From JAGLTZ01 sp964637695 (lineage in GTDB: Bacteria; Blakebacterota; Blakebacteria; Blakebacterales; Blakebacteraceae), in assembly GCA_964637695.1 (NCBI GenBank), contig CAZWVF010000001.1, positions 1 through 64,000 of the forward strand: a stretch of 64,000 nucleotides of DNA, in the 5' to 3' direction. The notes below the pieces were generated by a model. It was not told the DNA's origin, did no database searches, and was given only the letters and a program-made list of their open reading frames with translations. Positions within the stretch are counted from its first letter, which is position 1. Every line of letters starts with the position of its first letter. The translations under genes were made by a program, and so were the position numbers. Shown here in pieces: positions 7,393 through 16,557 of the stretch.

Positions 7393-9119
7393 ATTATCCC
7401 TCCGCCTCCTGACTCATTGGATGCTGTCTTCCCCGCGCTTGACATTTCATTGCCCGACTCTTCAGCTTCGACCTGATCGGAGTTGTCCCTGTCGCCGGCG
7501 GTGTCCCTGCTTCCGGCGGTGTCCCCGCTTCCGGCGGTGTCCCCGCTTCCGGCGGTATCGCTGTTTTCAATCGGGTCGACAGGCTCTTTTCCGGTTTCCT
7601 CGACGAACCTGATCGGCCGGGCCCTGACCGCCATCATCCTGGCCTCGATGCGTTTTGAAACAGGCTCCAGCGGCCGGAGGAAGGGTCTGGGGCAGACTCC
7701 GATGAAGACAATGAAGAAGATCAGAGGCACCATGCTGACTATTTCTACGGCATCCAGGTCTTTCAGAGAGCGGTTCTCCTCCCTGTCGAGCGGTCCGAAG
7801 AGCACTCCGCGCAGCATTCGCAGAATGTAGAGGGCTGCGATAATGATGCCCGGTACCGCCAGGACTGCCAGCCAGGGGCTGACCTGGAATGCACCCACCA
7901 GAATCAGGAATTCGCCCACGAAGCCGTTCAGACCGGGCAGACCCGCCGAGGAGAGGGCCACCACCAGCAGGAACGCGGCATAGACCGGCATTACCTTCGC
8001 AATACCACCGAATTCAATGATGTCCCTGGTATGCCGTCGCCGGTATATGAAGCCGACCAGCATGAAGAGAGCCCCAGTGGAGAGCCCGTGGTTGATCATC
8101 TGCAGGATGCTTCCAGAAAGGGCTCCTGCCTGGAATGTGAAGATGCCGAGCACTATGAATCCGAGGTGTGCCACCGAGGAATATGCCACAAGCCCCTTTA
8201 TGTCGTTCTGCACCCATGCCATCAGCCCTCCGTATATGATGCCGATGATCGCCAGGATCGCCATCCATGGCAGTGCGATCGTCGCCGCCACCGGGAAGAG
8301 GGGCAGTGAGAACCTGAGCAGGCCGTAGGTGCCCATCTTAAGCAGTACGCCCGCCAGGATTATGGATCCGAAGGTAGGTGCCTCCACGTGAGCGTCGGGA
8401 AGCCACGTGTGGAACGGCCACAGAGGTACCTTGATAGCAAATGCCAGAGTGAACGCCAGGAAGAGCCACGTCTGGATTCCCAGAGGTATGGAGATCTTCT
8501 CCATGGCGGCGATGTCGAAGGTGAACGATCCGGTCAGCCCGCCGTGCAGGAAATAGAGGGCCAGGATCGCAACCAGCATCAGCAGCGATCCCAGCAGGGT
8601 GTAGAGGATGAATTTGAATGCCGCGTAGATCCGCCGTGGGCCCCCCCAGATGCCGATCAGGAAGTACATCGGGATCAACATCGCTTCCCAGAAGACGTAG
8701 AAGAGGAAGAGGTCGCGGGCTGCAAAGACGCCGATCATGCCGGCCTCGAGCAGCAGGATCGAGGCGATGTATCCCTTCACGCGCTTCGTTACGGCCGTCC
8801 AGGTGCCCAGCAGTGCCACAGGCGTGAGGAACGCGGTGAGGCAGATCAGCAGCAGGCTCATGCCGTCAATGCCCATGTTGTAGCGGGCCCCGATACCCGG
8901 TATCCAGGCGAAATCCTCCACGAACTGGAATCTGGCCGTATCCGGGTCGAATCCGCTCCAGAGAGAAACCGCCATGGCGAAAAGGAGGAATGTGGTCAGC
9001 AGTGCGGTTCCCTTCAGCATGGCGTGCCGGTCCTTCGGTACCAGCACTACCACCGCCAGGCCGAGCAGGGGAAGGATGATCATCCCCGAAAGCCAGTGCG
9101 ACCAGAGGAACTGATTCAT
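7389..9119 (-). CDS. nuoM: NADH-quinone oxidoreductase subunit M
   Basis: A 576-residue proton-pumping antiporter-like subunit. The start is set at ATG 9119, which overlaps the nuoL stop as TGATG; the frame stays open upstream, but that part overlaps nuoL and is not NuoM-like. Core motifs include the helix-5 Glu region (FYVFWEAMLIPMYFLIG), the AFAIKVPLWPFHTWLPDAH lysine/helix-8 segment and the NDIKGLVAYSSVAHLG segment. About 90 residues beyond the last membrane helix form an unusual acidic, low-complexity cytoplasmic tail with four tandem six-residue repeats (DTAGSG type), not a feature of standard NuoM. Confidence 0.95.
   Translation of the reverse strand: MNQFLWSHWLSGMIILPLLGLAVVVLVPKDRHAMLKGTALLTTFLLFAMAVSLWSGFDPDTARFQFVEDFAWIPGIGARYNMGIDGMSLLLICLTAFLTPVALLGTWTAVTKRVKGYIASILLLEAGMIGVFAARDLFLFYVFWEAMLIPMYFLIGIWGGPRRIYAAFKFILYTLLGSLLMLVAILALYFLHGGLTGSFTFDIAAMEKISIPLGIQTWLFLAFTLAFAIKVPLWPFHTWLPDAHVEAPTFGSIILAGVLLKMGTYGLLRFSLPLFPVAATIALPWMAILAIIGIIYGGLMAWVQNDIKGLVAYSSVAHLGFIVLGIFTFQAGALSGSILQMINHGLSTGALFMLVGFIYRRRHTRDIIEFGGIAKVMPVYAAFLLVVALSSAGLPGLNGFVGEFLILVGAFQVSPWLAVLAVPGIIIAALYILRMLRGVLFGPLDREENRSLKDLDAVEIVSMVPLIFFIVFIGVCPRPFLRPLEPVSKRIEARMMAVRARPIRFVEETGKEPVDPIENSDTAGSGDTAGSGDTAGSRDTAGDRDNSDQVEAEESGNEMSSAGKTASNESGGGGII
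7488..7559 (-). repeat. 18-bp minisatellite inside the nuoM 3' end
   Basis: Four tandem copies of an 18-base unit, in frame with nuoM, encode DTAGSG, DTAGSG, DTAGSR and DTAGDR. The two units closest to the gene body differ by one base; the last is more diverged. Because the unit is a multiple of three, changes in copy number would only lengthen or shorten the acidic tail. Confidence 0.85.
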
Positions 9120-11077
9120 CACGTCAGCAGCCATATCAGGAGGACCGATGCGCCCAGAGCCAGTGACAGCGCGTAGATGCCGACATGTCCCGGCTGAAAC
9201 CGGCGGAAGGCCTGAGCCAGTGTCAGGGCCAGCTGGGCGGTTCCGTGAACGGTTCCGTCGATGCCCGATACATCGAAGGTCCGGTAGACCCACTTGCTCA
9301 TATTCCGCAGCGGCCTGGTGATCACCATGAAGTAGAACTCATCTATGAAGTATTTCTGTCGCAGAACCATCCACACTCCGGGAGCGTTTGTCTCCAGAAC
9401 CTCGGGGTAGGGGGCCCTGCGGCCGTAGAAGCGGCGTGCCAGCAGCATTCCAGTTACCGCCAGAACGATGCTCGCCAGCATCAATCCGATCTGCAGGCCG
9501 CCCGATGCCTGCCCCTGGCCGATTTCAAGGGTTCCGGCCGCCGTTTCCATGACAACACCGCCGCCGGCCCCGTGACCTGCGGCCCCGACAGCCCTGCCCA
9601 CGAATTCCTGCAGCCATGCGCCCCCGCCCAGGATGCGGGGCAGGCCGATGAATCCGGCCGTCAGCGAAAGGAAGGCCAGGATCAGCAGAGGTACGGTCAT
9701 CACCGGTGGTGATTCATGCGGTTTCACACCCTCGGGAACCCGGCTCTCACCGTAGAAGGTCAGGTAGAGGAGGCGGAAGATGTAAAATGCCGTGATGACA
9801 GCCGTGATTGCTCCGATCGCCCACAGGAATGGATGCCCGAAGGGACCCGCCCACGCCTCATAAAGGATCTCATCCTTGCTGAAGAAGCCGGAGAAGACCG
9901 GAATGCCTGCCAGGGCGAGTCCGGCCACCAGCATCGTGGCGTGCGTTACGGGCAGGTGCTTCTTCAGGCCTCCCATCTCGTGCATCTCCTGGCGGTTGCC
10001 CATGGCGTGCATCACGCTGCCGGCACCCATGAAGAGGAGGGCCTTGGTGAAGGCGTGCGTTACAAGGTGGAAGATGCCTGCCGCGAATGCACCTGTACCG
10101 AGGGCCAGGAACATGTATCCGAGCTGGCTGATTGTGGAGTAAGCCAGTACCCGCTTTATGTCGTTCTGGGCGATGGCTATGGTTCCCGCCATCAGAGCCG
10201 TCAGAGCGCCGACAGCAGCCACGACGGCCATGGTCTGGGGCGACCTGATGAAGATGGGAGCCATCCGTGCCACCAGGTAGACACCTGCCGTAACCATGGT
10301 GGCCGCGTGGATCAGCGCCGAGACTGGTGTGGGACCCTCCATCGCATCGGGAAGCCATATGTGAAGAGGGAGCTGGGCGCTCTTGCCCGTGGCGCCTATG
10401 AACAACAGGAGGGTAATGAGGACCGTCGCGGTGCCGCCTATCGCCAGTCTGGCGGGTGCATCGTGCAGGATCGCCTGTATGTCGAACGTTCCGAAGAGCG
10501 CAAAGAGGGCCAGCATGCCCAGCATGAAGGCCGCATCGCCGATCCTGTTGACAATGAATGCTTTCTGGCCCGCGTCGGCCGCAGTATCGCGCGTGAACCA
10601 GAAGCCGATCAGCAGGTAGGAGCAGAATCCCACACCCTCCCAGCCCACAAAGAGCAGAACCAGCGTGTCACCCAGCACCAGCAGGAGCATTGCAAAGGTG
10701 AAGAGATTCAGATATGTGAAGTAACGTCCGAATCCCTCGTCACCGCGCATGTATCCGATTGAGTAGATGTGAATCAGGAACGCGACTCCGCTGACGGCGA
10801 GGATCATCAAAGCAGAGAGGGAATCGAGCCAGAGGGCGGCGTCTATGCTCACCCTGCCGGCGTTTATCCAATCGAAGAGGAGGATCCTTACACCGTCGGC
10901 GTCGGGGCCGAGACCGATGAATCCGGTAAAGGAGATTATTGCAGCGGCAAAGGAGGCGCCCACCAGAAGCGAGGCGGTCCATCCGACGACGCGTTCGGGC
11001 AGTTTCCGGCCGAAGATCAGGCCGAAGATCACTCCGGTCAGCGGAAAGAGCAGAACCAGTGTCGTGGAGATCCTCAT
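9119..11077 (-). CDS. nuoL: NADH-quinone oxidoreductase subunit L
   Basis: A 652-residue distal proton-pumping subunit with about 16 membrane helices, including the C-terminal part that forms the long lateral helix. Motifs seen: GWEGVGFCSYLLIGFW (helix-5 Glu), TGKSAQLPLHIWLPDAMEGP (functional lysine, helix 7/8), NDIKRVLAYSTISQLGYM and GFFSKDEIL. Length and motif order are those of ordinary NuoL. The start is 4 bases after the nuoK stop. Confidence 0.96.
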   Translation of the reverse strand: MRISTTLVLLFPLTGVIFGLIFGRKLPERVVGWTASLLVGASFAAAIISFTGFIGLGPDADGVRILLFDWINAGRVSIDAALWLDSLSALMILAVSGVAFLIHIYSIGYMRGDEGFGRYFTYLNLFTFAMLLLVLGDTLVLLFVGWEGVGFCSYLLIGFWFTRDTAADAGQKAFIVNRIGDAAFMLGMLALFALFGTFDIQAILHDAPARLAIGGTATVLITLLLFIGATGKSAQLPLHIWLPDAMEGPTPVSALIHAATMVTAGVYLVARMAPIFIRSPQTMAVVAAVGALTALMAGTIAIAQNDIKRVLAYSTISQLGYMFLALGTGAFAAGIFHLVTHAFTKALLFMGAGSVMHAMGNRQEMHEMGGLKKHLPVTHATMLVAGLALAGIPVFSGFFSKDEILYEAWAGPFGHPFLWAIGAITAVITAFYIFRLLYLTFYGESRVPEGVKPHESPPVMTVPLLILAFLSLTAGFIGLPRILGGGAWLQEFVGRAVGAAGHGAGGGVVMETAAGTLEIGQGQASGGLQIGLMLASIVLAVTGMLLARRFYGRRAPYPEVLETNAPGVWMVLRQKYFIDEFYFMVITRPLRNMSKWVYRTFDVSGIDGTVHGTAQLALTLAQAFRRFQPGHVGIYALSLALGASVLLIWLLT

Positions 11078-11081
11078 CCCG

Positions 11082-11381
11082 TCAGCCCTTCAACAGTGTC
11101 AGATCGTCGGTATCAACGGTACCGCGCAGGCGTGCCACGTGCACCACCAGAGCAAGACCGACGGCGGCTTCAGACGCTGCGATTGCTATAACCAGGAATG
11201 CCAGAACGTGACCGTCGTGCCCGGGCAGGTACCTGGCGAACGCGATGAGGGCCAGGTTCACGGCGTTGAGCATTATCTCGACGCTCATGATGATCACGAT
11301 GACGTTCCGCCTTATCAGAACGCCCACCACACCCATTCCGAAGAGGAGGGAGCTCAAAATCAGGTATTGAGTCAGCGACAT
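11082..11381 (-). CDS. nuoK: NADH-quinone oxidoreductase subunit K
   Basis: A 99-residue, three-helix membrane subunit of complex I. The conserved buried glutamates of helices 2 and 3 are visible in the IMSVEIMLNAVNLALIAFAR and AIAASEAAVGLAL segments. Length is standard. The ATG overlaps the nuoJ stop as TGATG. Confidence 0.95.
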   Translation of the reverse strand: MSLTQYLILSSLLFGMGVVGVLIRRNVIVIIMSVEIMLNAVNLALIAFARYLPGHDGHVLAFLVIAIAASEAAVGLALVVHVARLRGTVDTDDLTLLKG

Positions 11382-12007
11382 CAGCCGGCGCCCCCTGCAG
11401 TGAAGTCTCCGGCACTGTCTCCCGCAGTGACCTTTCCACCTTCAGACCCATCGGAGGGCCGGTCGGGTGAGGGGGGCCACAGTTCGGGCGGCAGGCAGGC
11501 CACCGGCCACCGGGAACGGGTGACCAGGACAGCTCCGATAATGGCGACCAGCAGCAGGACGCTGATCAGCTCGAAGGGGAGAAGGTAGCGGGTCAGCAGC
11601 AGTTCGCCCGTTCTTTCGATCGATCCGAAGTCACTGCCGACGGTCGGTGCAGCAATGCTGTTTGCCCCGGCACTGCTCAGAACTGCAATGCCGGCCAGTG
11701 TAATGCCGATCAGGGCTCCCGTGAGTACCGCTATGGCACGCCGACTGAATCTGCCGGGGAAGGGAGCCTCGACACCGACGTTCAGGATCATGATGACGAA
11801 GAGAAAGAGAACCATTATGGCGCCTGCATAGACCATTACCTGGATCATGGCCAGCAGGGAGGCGCTGAGCTGCAGGTAGAGGACGGCCAGGCCGAGCACG
11901 ACAACTATCAGCGCAAGGGCACTCTTGACCGGATTGCGGTGAAGGATCACCGTCGCTGAGGCCGCCAGGATGACCAGCGCCATTATGTAGAAAAGTGCGG
12001 ATTCCAT
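11381..12007 (-). CDS. nuoJ: NADH-quinone oxidoreductase subunit J
   Basis: A 208-residue five-helix subunit at the junction between the peripheral and pump arms. The helix-3 motif LLAMIQVMVYAGAIMVLFLF, which in solved complexes holds the pi-bulge, is intact at residues ~50-69. About 40 residues after the last helix are polar, Pro/Gly-rich and unusual. The 35-base gap before it is the largest inside the operon, purine-rich with two AGAGTAAAG units, and might mark a translational or processing boundary. Confidence 0.95.
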   Translation of the reverse strand: MESALFYIMALVILAASATVILHRNPVKSALALIVVVLGLAVLYLQLSASLLAMIQVMVYAGAIMVLFLFVIMILNVGVEAPFPGRFSRRAIAVLTGALIGITLAGIAVLSSAGANSIAAPTVGSDFGSIERTGELLLTRYLLPFELISVLLLVAIIGAVLVTRSRWPVACLPPELWPPSPDRPSDGSEGGKVTAGDSAGDFTAGGAG

Positions 12008-12042
12008 TGTCAGCTCTTTACTTTACTCTCTTTACTCTCTAT

Positions 12043-12555
12043 CTACCCGGGGAACTTCAGCGGGCTCCCCTCCAGATCGAGCAGCCGGTCCTTGCCGTAG
12101 ATGAAGTTGTCGAGATCGAAATCGGCGCACTCGAATTCATTTTCCAGGTAGATCGCACCGCAGGGGCACGCCTCCTGGCACATTCCGCAGAAGATGCAGC
12201 GGAGCATGTTGATCTCGTAGACCGCCGCGTATTTCTCTTCCGCGTATTTCTCCCGTTCATCCCAATCAGCCGGTGCGGCCACGATGTGTATGGCGTTGGC
12301 CGGACAGGCATATGCACAGAGGAAGCATGCGGTGCATCTCTCGCGGCCATCCTCGTCCCGCTTGAGGCGGTGCAGTCCCCTGAAACGCGGTGCCACGTCA
12401 GGTTTCTCCTCCGGATACCTGACGGTCCACCCCCGCATGAAGAAATGCTTCATGGTCACCCGCAGGCCGCGCAGGATCGCCGGGATGTAAAGCCGCTCCA
12501 GCCAGCTCATCTCCCGCCGGAATCCGTGCTTCGGATATGTGCTGTTGGCGGACAT
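12043..12555 (-). CDS. nuoI: NADH-quinone oxidoreductase subunit I (2x[4Fe-4S])
   Basis: A 170-residue ferredoxin-like subunit of the peripheral arm that passes electrons through clusters N6a and N6b toward N2. Two complete 4Fe-4S motifs are present: CTACFLCAYACP and CIFCGMCQEACP. The N-terminal helix precedes the WTVRYPEE segment as in the family. I chose ATG 12555, which overlaps the nuoH stop as TGATG like sister junctions; an ATG at 12567 would add four residues. Confidence 0.95.
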   Translation of the reverse strand: MSANSTYPKHGFRREMSWLERLYIPAILRGLRVTMKHFFMRGWTVRYPEEKPDVAPRFRGLHRLKRDEDGRERCTACFLCAYACPANAIHIVAAPADWDEREKYAEEKYAAVYEINMLRCIFCGMCQEACPCGAIYLENEFECADFDLDNFIYGKDRLLDLEGSPLKFPG

Positions 12556-13604
12556 CAGTTCATCCATCTCTCACAGATCAGTATCGCTGCTGCGGTTATG
12601 ACGATATTCACCAGCGCCAGCGGAACGAGCACCTTCCACCCCAGCCGCATCAGCTGGTCGTATCTGAAGCGCGGGATGGTCCAGCGCACCCAGATGAAAA
12701 GGAAGATCACTGCGAATGTCTTGGCTGAGAATACAGCAATGCCTGCAAGGGCGTAGAGCAGGGGAGATCCGCTCAGCCGGCCCAGCAGCGGGAACTGCCA
12801 TCCCCCGAAGTAGAGTGTCACCAGAAGGGCGCTGGCTGCGATCATGTGAGCGAATTCGCCCATCTGGAAGAGACCCAGCTGCATGCTGCCGTATTCGGTG
12901 TGATATCCTCCGATAAGCTCCTGCTCCGCTTCGGGCAGGTCGAAGGGGGTGCGGTGCGTTTCAGCGAAGGTGGCAACCAGGAAGATGAAGAAGCCGAGCG
13001 GCTGCTGCCATATGTACCAGCCGGCAAACGCTCCCTGGTTGGCGACTATGGTGGAGAGCTGCACGGTGCCGGCCGCCATGAACAATCCGATCGCCGAAAG
13101 CCCCAGGCCGGCCTCGTAGCTGATCATCATGGAGGCAGCGCGCATTCCTCCCATGACGCTGTACTTGTTGTTCGACGCCCAGCCCGCTACCAGCACTCCG
13201 TAGATTCCGAAAGATCCCACAGCGAAGAAGTAGAGAACGCCGAAGTTGGGATCGGCTATCTGCAGTGGAACATCGATCCCGGCTATATTCAGGATTGGGG
13301 GTCCGAAGGGGATCACACCTACCAGTATGAGGGTGGGTGCAAAGGCCATTATCGGGGCCAGCCGGAAGAGGAGGGGATCGGTGAAACGGGGTACGAAATC
13401 CTCCTTGAACATGAACTTTATGCCGTCTGCCAGAGGCTGCAGCAGCCCCAGCGGGCCGGCCCGGTTGGGTCCTACCCTGCCCTGGAAGAAGGCTGCGAAC
13501 CTTCTCTCAGCGTATGTCGTGTAAGCCACAGCGGCCATGAGGACCACCAGCACAATGGCGATCTTGACCGAATCGATCAATATCAGGGTGAGAAAAGGGT
13601 TCAT
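12555..13604 (-). CDS. nuoH: NADH-quinone oxidoreductase subunit H
   Basis: A 349-residue, roughly eight-helix membrane subunit that forms much of the quinone chamber and the heel of complex I. Conserved stretches include YTTYAERRFAAFFQGRVGPN near residue 28, ADGIKFMFKED, and the acidic E-x-R-TPFDLPEAEQEL loop near residue 210, which is implicated in coupling. ATG 13604 overlaps the nuoG stop by 4 nt. Confidence 0.96.
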   Translation of the reverse strand: MNPFLTLILIDSVKIAIVLVVLMAAVAYTTYAERRFAAFFQGRVGPNRAGPLGLLQPLADGIKFMFKEDFVPRFTDPLLFRLAPIMAFAPTLILVGVIPFGPPILNIAGIDVPLQIADPNFGVLYFFAVGSFGIYGVLVAGWASNNKYSVMGGMRAASMMISYEAGLGLSAIGLFMAAGTVQLSTIVANQGAFAGWYIWQQPLGFFIFLVATFAETHRTPFDLPEAEQELIGGYHTEYGSMQLGLFQMGEFAHMIAASALLVTLYFGGWQFPLLGRLSGSPLLYALAGIAVFSAKTFAVIFLFIWVRWTIPRFRYDQLMRLGWKVLVPLALVNIVITAAAILICERWMN

Positions 13605-15268
13605 CTCTCACCCTCCTGCTTTAAAGCCTCCGGCTTCAGGTCATCCAGTTTCAGTCCGCCCGGCGGGATCGTGCCCCAGGAAATTCCCTTGAAAGGCCCG
13701 ATGGTTCTCGACATCTCCTCGAAAACGGCTTCGGGAGAGTGAGGGCGCTCCCCCAGTTCGCAGCGGCGGATCAGGTCGGAGATGATCTCCAGCTCCGGTC
13801 TGGCAGAGGGCAGGCCATCCACAGCCTGGCTGAATCTCTGCAGATGTCCGTTCCCGTTGAGGAATGTGCCGCTCTTTTCGGCCCATACCCTGCCCGGCAA
13901 AACAACAGTTGCTCTTTCAGTGACAGGTGACAGGTGGCTGGAGATCACTATCAGGTGATCCACACCCTGCAGTCTGCCGGCCGTCTCTCCGTCGAGTCCG
14001 GAAGCCAGAACCAGGAGGGTGTTAAACTCTCCGCTGTCGATACCCTTCAGGAGCCGCGGCACTTCCAGCGCCGCCGGTGCTATCGTCTCGAGGCCCCTGC
14101 TGTCGGGGTTCAGATCTCTCCTGCGCAGGAAATCGATCTCCCCGGCGGGATCTACAGGGCCTTCAGGTCCATACCATGAAAAGAGGCTGCCGCCGAGAGC
14201 CTCTATCAGTCCGGAGAACATGTAAAGCTCTTCACAGGTGGCACCGGCCCAGATGAGACCTGCCGGATCACCCTTTTCTGTACTCCTGAGCGCGGAAGAG
14301 GCTGCTTCGAGTGCAGAATCCCAGTCCATGCTTCTCAAAGTGCCGTCAGAACCGGCGGCCGGTTCCTCGAGGCGGTCTTCTTCTATCCACCCGGTTTCGA
14401 AGCGTCCTCTGTCACAGATCCACCAGTCGTTGACGTCGAGATTGGGGCGGGGGCGAATTCTGACGACTCTGTTCTCATAGCGGTCTATATAGATGGAGCA
14501 TCCCCTGCTACAGAGGGGACAGACCGATGGAGTTGATTCCAGGTAGAAGGCGCGGGCCTTGTAGAGGAACGGTTTCACAACCAGGGCGCCTACCGGACAT
14601 ACATCGGCCAGACAACCCTGGTATTCGTTGGTGAGGTTGTGGTTGATATAGGTTCCAACGTCTGCATGGACACCGCGTTCAAATACTGCAAACTCTTCTC
14701 CCCCTTCAATATCCGCCAGAAATCTCACGCAGCGCGTGCACTTGATGCACCGGTTCGAGTACATCTTCAGCCTGGCGCTGAAATCCTTTTCGGGGAAGGT
14801 CAGTTTCTCGAGTCTGTGCCGGGTAATCCCCTCACCGTGTTCGAACGAATTGTCCTGGAGCATGCACTCGCCCGCTTTGTCGCACCAGGGGCAGTCGAGG
14901 GGGTGGTTGAGAAGCAGGAATTCCATTACCGCCTTCCTGGCTTCCAGGACGGCTTCAGACCTGCTCAGTATGACCTGGCCCTCTGATACCGGCAGAATGC
15001 AGGAAGGTTCAAGCTTGGGCCGCCCCTCGATTTCGACAAGACACATCCGGCAGTTGCCCTCAGGGCTCAGCCCGGGGTGGTAACAGAAATGCGGGATATC
15101 CAAGCCGTTGAAAAGGGCGGCTTCAAGGATCGTGGTGCCGGCAGGGACGTTAAGCTGGTGGTCGTCGAGAGTGAACTGGACAGTGGATTCGCTCTCCGGC
15201 AGTCTCACAACGGGAGCTGTTCCCTCTCCCATGTGGGCTTTCAGTGTCACTTTCGACCGGTCCCTCAC
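13601..15268 (-). CDS. nuoG: NADH-quinone oxidoreductase subunit G (short form)
   Basis: A 555-residue iron-sulfur subunit of the NADH arm. The N-terminal 2Fe-2S domain (HFCYHPG...NCRMCLVEI), the His-Cys3 cluster site HPLDCPWCDKAGEC, the CIKCTRC plus CLADVCP 4Fe-4S site, and the CPLCSRGC...CDRGRF site expected for the off-path N7 cluster are all intact. The molybdopterin-like C-terminal domain is much shorter than in E. coli NuoG (about 900 residues): only ~250 residues follow the N7 site and no cofactor-binding pattern is recognisable. Overlaps nuoF and nuoH by 4 nt each, so it looks complete and not frameshifted. Confidence 0.93.
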   Translation of the reverse strand: MRDRSKVTLKAHMGEGTAPVVRLPESESTVQFTLDDHQLNVPAGTTILEAALFNGLDIPHFCYHPGLSPEGNCRMCLVEIEGRPKLEPSCILPVSEGQVILSRSEAVLEARKAVMEFLLLNHPLDCPWCDKAGECMLQDNSFEHGEGITRHRLEKLTFPEKDFSARLKMYSNRCIKCTRCVRFLADIEGGEEFAVFERGVHADVGTYINHNLTNEYQGCLADVCPVGALVVKPFLYKARAFYLESTPSVCPLCSRGCSIYIDRYENRVVRIRPRPNLDVNDWWICDRGRFETGWIEEDRLEEPAAGSDGTLRSMDWDSALEAASSALRSTEKGDPAGLIWAGATCEELYMFSGLIEALGGSLFSWYGPEGPVDPAGEIDFLRRRDLNPDSRGLETIAPAALEVPRLLKGIDSGEFNTLLVLASGLDGETAGRLQGVDHLIVISSHLSPVTERATVVLPGRVWAEKSGTFLNGNGHLQRFSQAVDGLPSARPELEIISDLIRRCELGERPHSPEAVFEEMSRTIGPFKGISWGTIPPGGLKLDDLKPEALKQEGER

Positions 15269-16557
15269 TTCACCGCCCCTCCCGTCCGAGCTTCAAACTC
15301 AGGTCTGAATTTCTCAACAGCCGATCCGACCGGGGCTGCCGCACCGTCACCAAAGGCACAGATTGTGTTGCCCGTGATTTTTTCAGTAACGGAGAGGAGT
15401 TGATCTATATCCTCTCCGGTTCCAAGTCCGGCGGTTATTCTCCTGAGGATCTCCACCATCCAGTGGCAGCCCTCACGGCAGGGGGTGCACTGGCCGCAGC
15501 TTTCATTCCTGTAGAAGGTGGCCACATTCAGAGTGGCATCGACGATGTCGTCCCCGCTGTCGAGCACGATGGTGCCGCCTGACCCGAGAAAAGTGCCCAG
15601 TTTCATGGCCGATTCGAAGTCCAGCGTGGAGGATTCCACCTCCCCGGCAGTCAGCATTGGTGTTGAAGAACCGCCGGGGTAGAGCGCTTTGAACGGCTTG
15701 CCCCTTGATGGTCCGCCTGCAAGGTCGTCGAGCAGGGCACTCCAGGGAACGCCCATTTCAACTTCATAGACACCGGGTCTGGCTACCCGGCCGCTGATAC
15801 TGAAGAGCCTGGTTCCTCTGCTCTCCTCCGTACCGTATGCGGAGTACCACAGACCGCCGTTAATGGCGATCGAAGGGAGATTCGAAAGTGTTTCGACGTT
15901 GTTGATGATGGTCGGTGAACCGTAAAGACCGACGATGGCCGGGAAGGGGGGGCGGACCCTCGGATAGCCGCGTCTTCCCTCGATCGAATTGAGAAGGGCC
16001 GTTTCTTCACCGCAGATGTATGCACCGGCGCCCCTGAAAATTGAAATCTCACAGTCCCAGCCGCTGCCCAGAATGTCACTGCCGAGATAACCTGCCCGGC
16101 GGGCCTCCTCCAGGCAGGCATCGAGTCGCACCGTTTCCATCGCGAACTCGTCACGCATATAGATGAAGGCCCTGCTGCAGCCTGTTGCGTACGATGCGAT
16201 CAGTACGCCCTCTATCAGCCGGTGGGGAGTATGGCGCAGGAGCCACCGGTCCTTGAACGTGCCGGGTTCCCCTTCATCGGCGTTGCAGACCAGGTAAACA
16301 GGTTTGCCTGTATCCTTCGGTATGAACCCCCATTTTACTCCGGCCGGGAAACCGGCTCCTCCACGACCCCTGATGCCGCTCAGCTTGACCTCCCCTGTTA
16401 TCTCGGCGGGAGTCATGCCTGAAAGAACCTTTTGCAGTCCCTCATAACCTGAACCACGACTGCGGTAATCCTCAAGTGTGAGCATCCCCTCCAGGGCTTC
16501 TGGAGTCATGAGGATCGGGGGTTTGCCGCCCAGGCTGCGGAAGGTGGGATGCATCAC
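15265..16557 (-). CDS. nuoF: NADH-quinone oxidoreductase subunit F (NADH/FMN-binding)
   Basis: A 430-residue subunit that oxidises NADH with FMN and hands electrons to cluster N3. The glycine-rich nucleotide-binding segment SGIRGRGGAGFPAGVKWGF is at residues ~62-80, the GAGAYICGEETALLNSIEG FMN region near 175-193, and the cluster ligands are in SCGQCTPCREG and the distal NTICAFGDG. Full length for the family. ATG 16557 overlaps the nuoE stop by 4 nt. Confidence 0.96.
   Translation of the reverse strand: MMHPTFRSLGGKPPILMTPEALEGMLTLEDYRSRGSGYEGLQKVLSGMTPAEITGEVKLSGIRGRGGAGFPAGVKWGFIPKDTGKPVYLVCNADEGEPGTFKDRWLLRHTPHRLIEGVLIASYATGCSRAFIYMRDEFAMETVRLDACLEEARRAGYLGSDILGSGWDCEISIFRGAGAYICGEETALLNSIEGRRGYPRVRPPFPAIVGLYGSPTIINNVETLSNLPSIAINGGLWYSAYGTEESRGTRLFSISGRVARPGVYEVEMGVPWSALLDDLAGGPSRGKPFKALYPGGSSTPMLTAGEVESSTLDFESAMKLGTFLGSGGTIVLDSGDDIVDATLNVATFYRNESCGQCTPCREGCHWMVEILRRITAGLGTGEDIDQLLSVTEKITGNTICAFGDGAAAPVGSAVEKFRPEFEARTGGAVK

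Noticed and set aside
8388..10762. Long plus-strand open frames opposite nuoM and nuoL
   Set aside because: Composition is rich in Gln, Arg and His as expected from the antisense of membrane-protein genes; no family match and no ribosome-binding sites.
12008..12042. CRISPR-like or regulatory repeat between nuoI and nuoJ
   Set aside because: Only two short AGAGTAAAG units in a purine-rich spacer; too short and too few to be an array.
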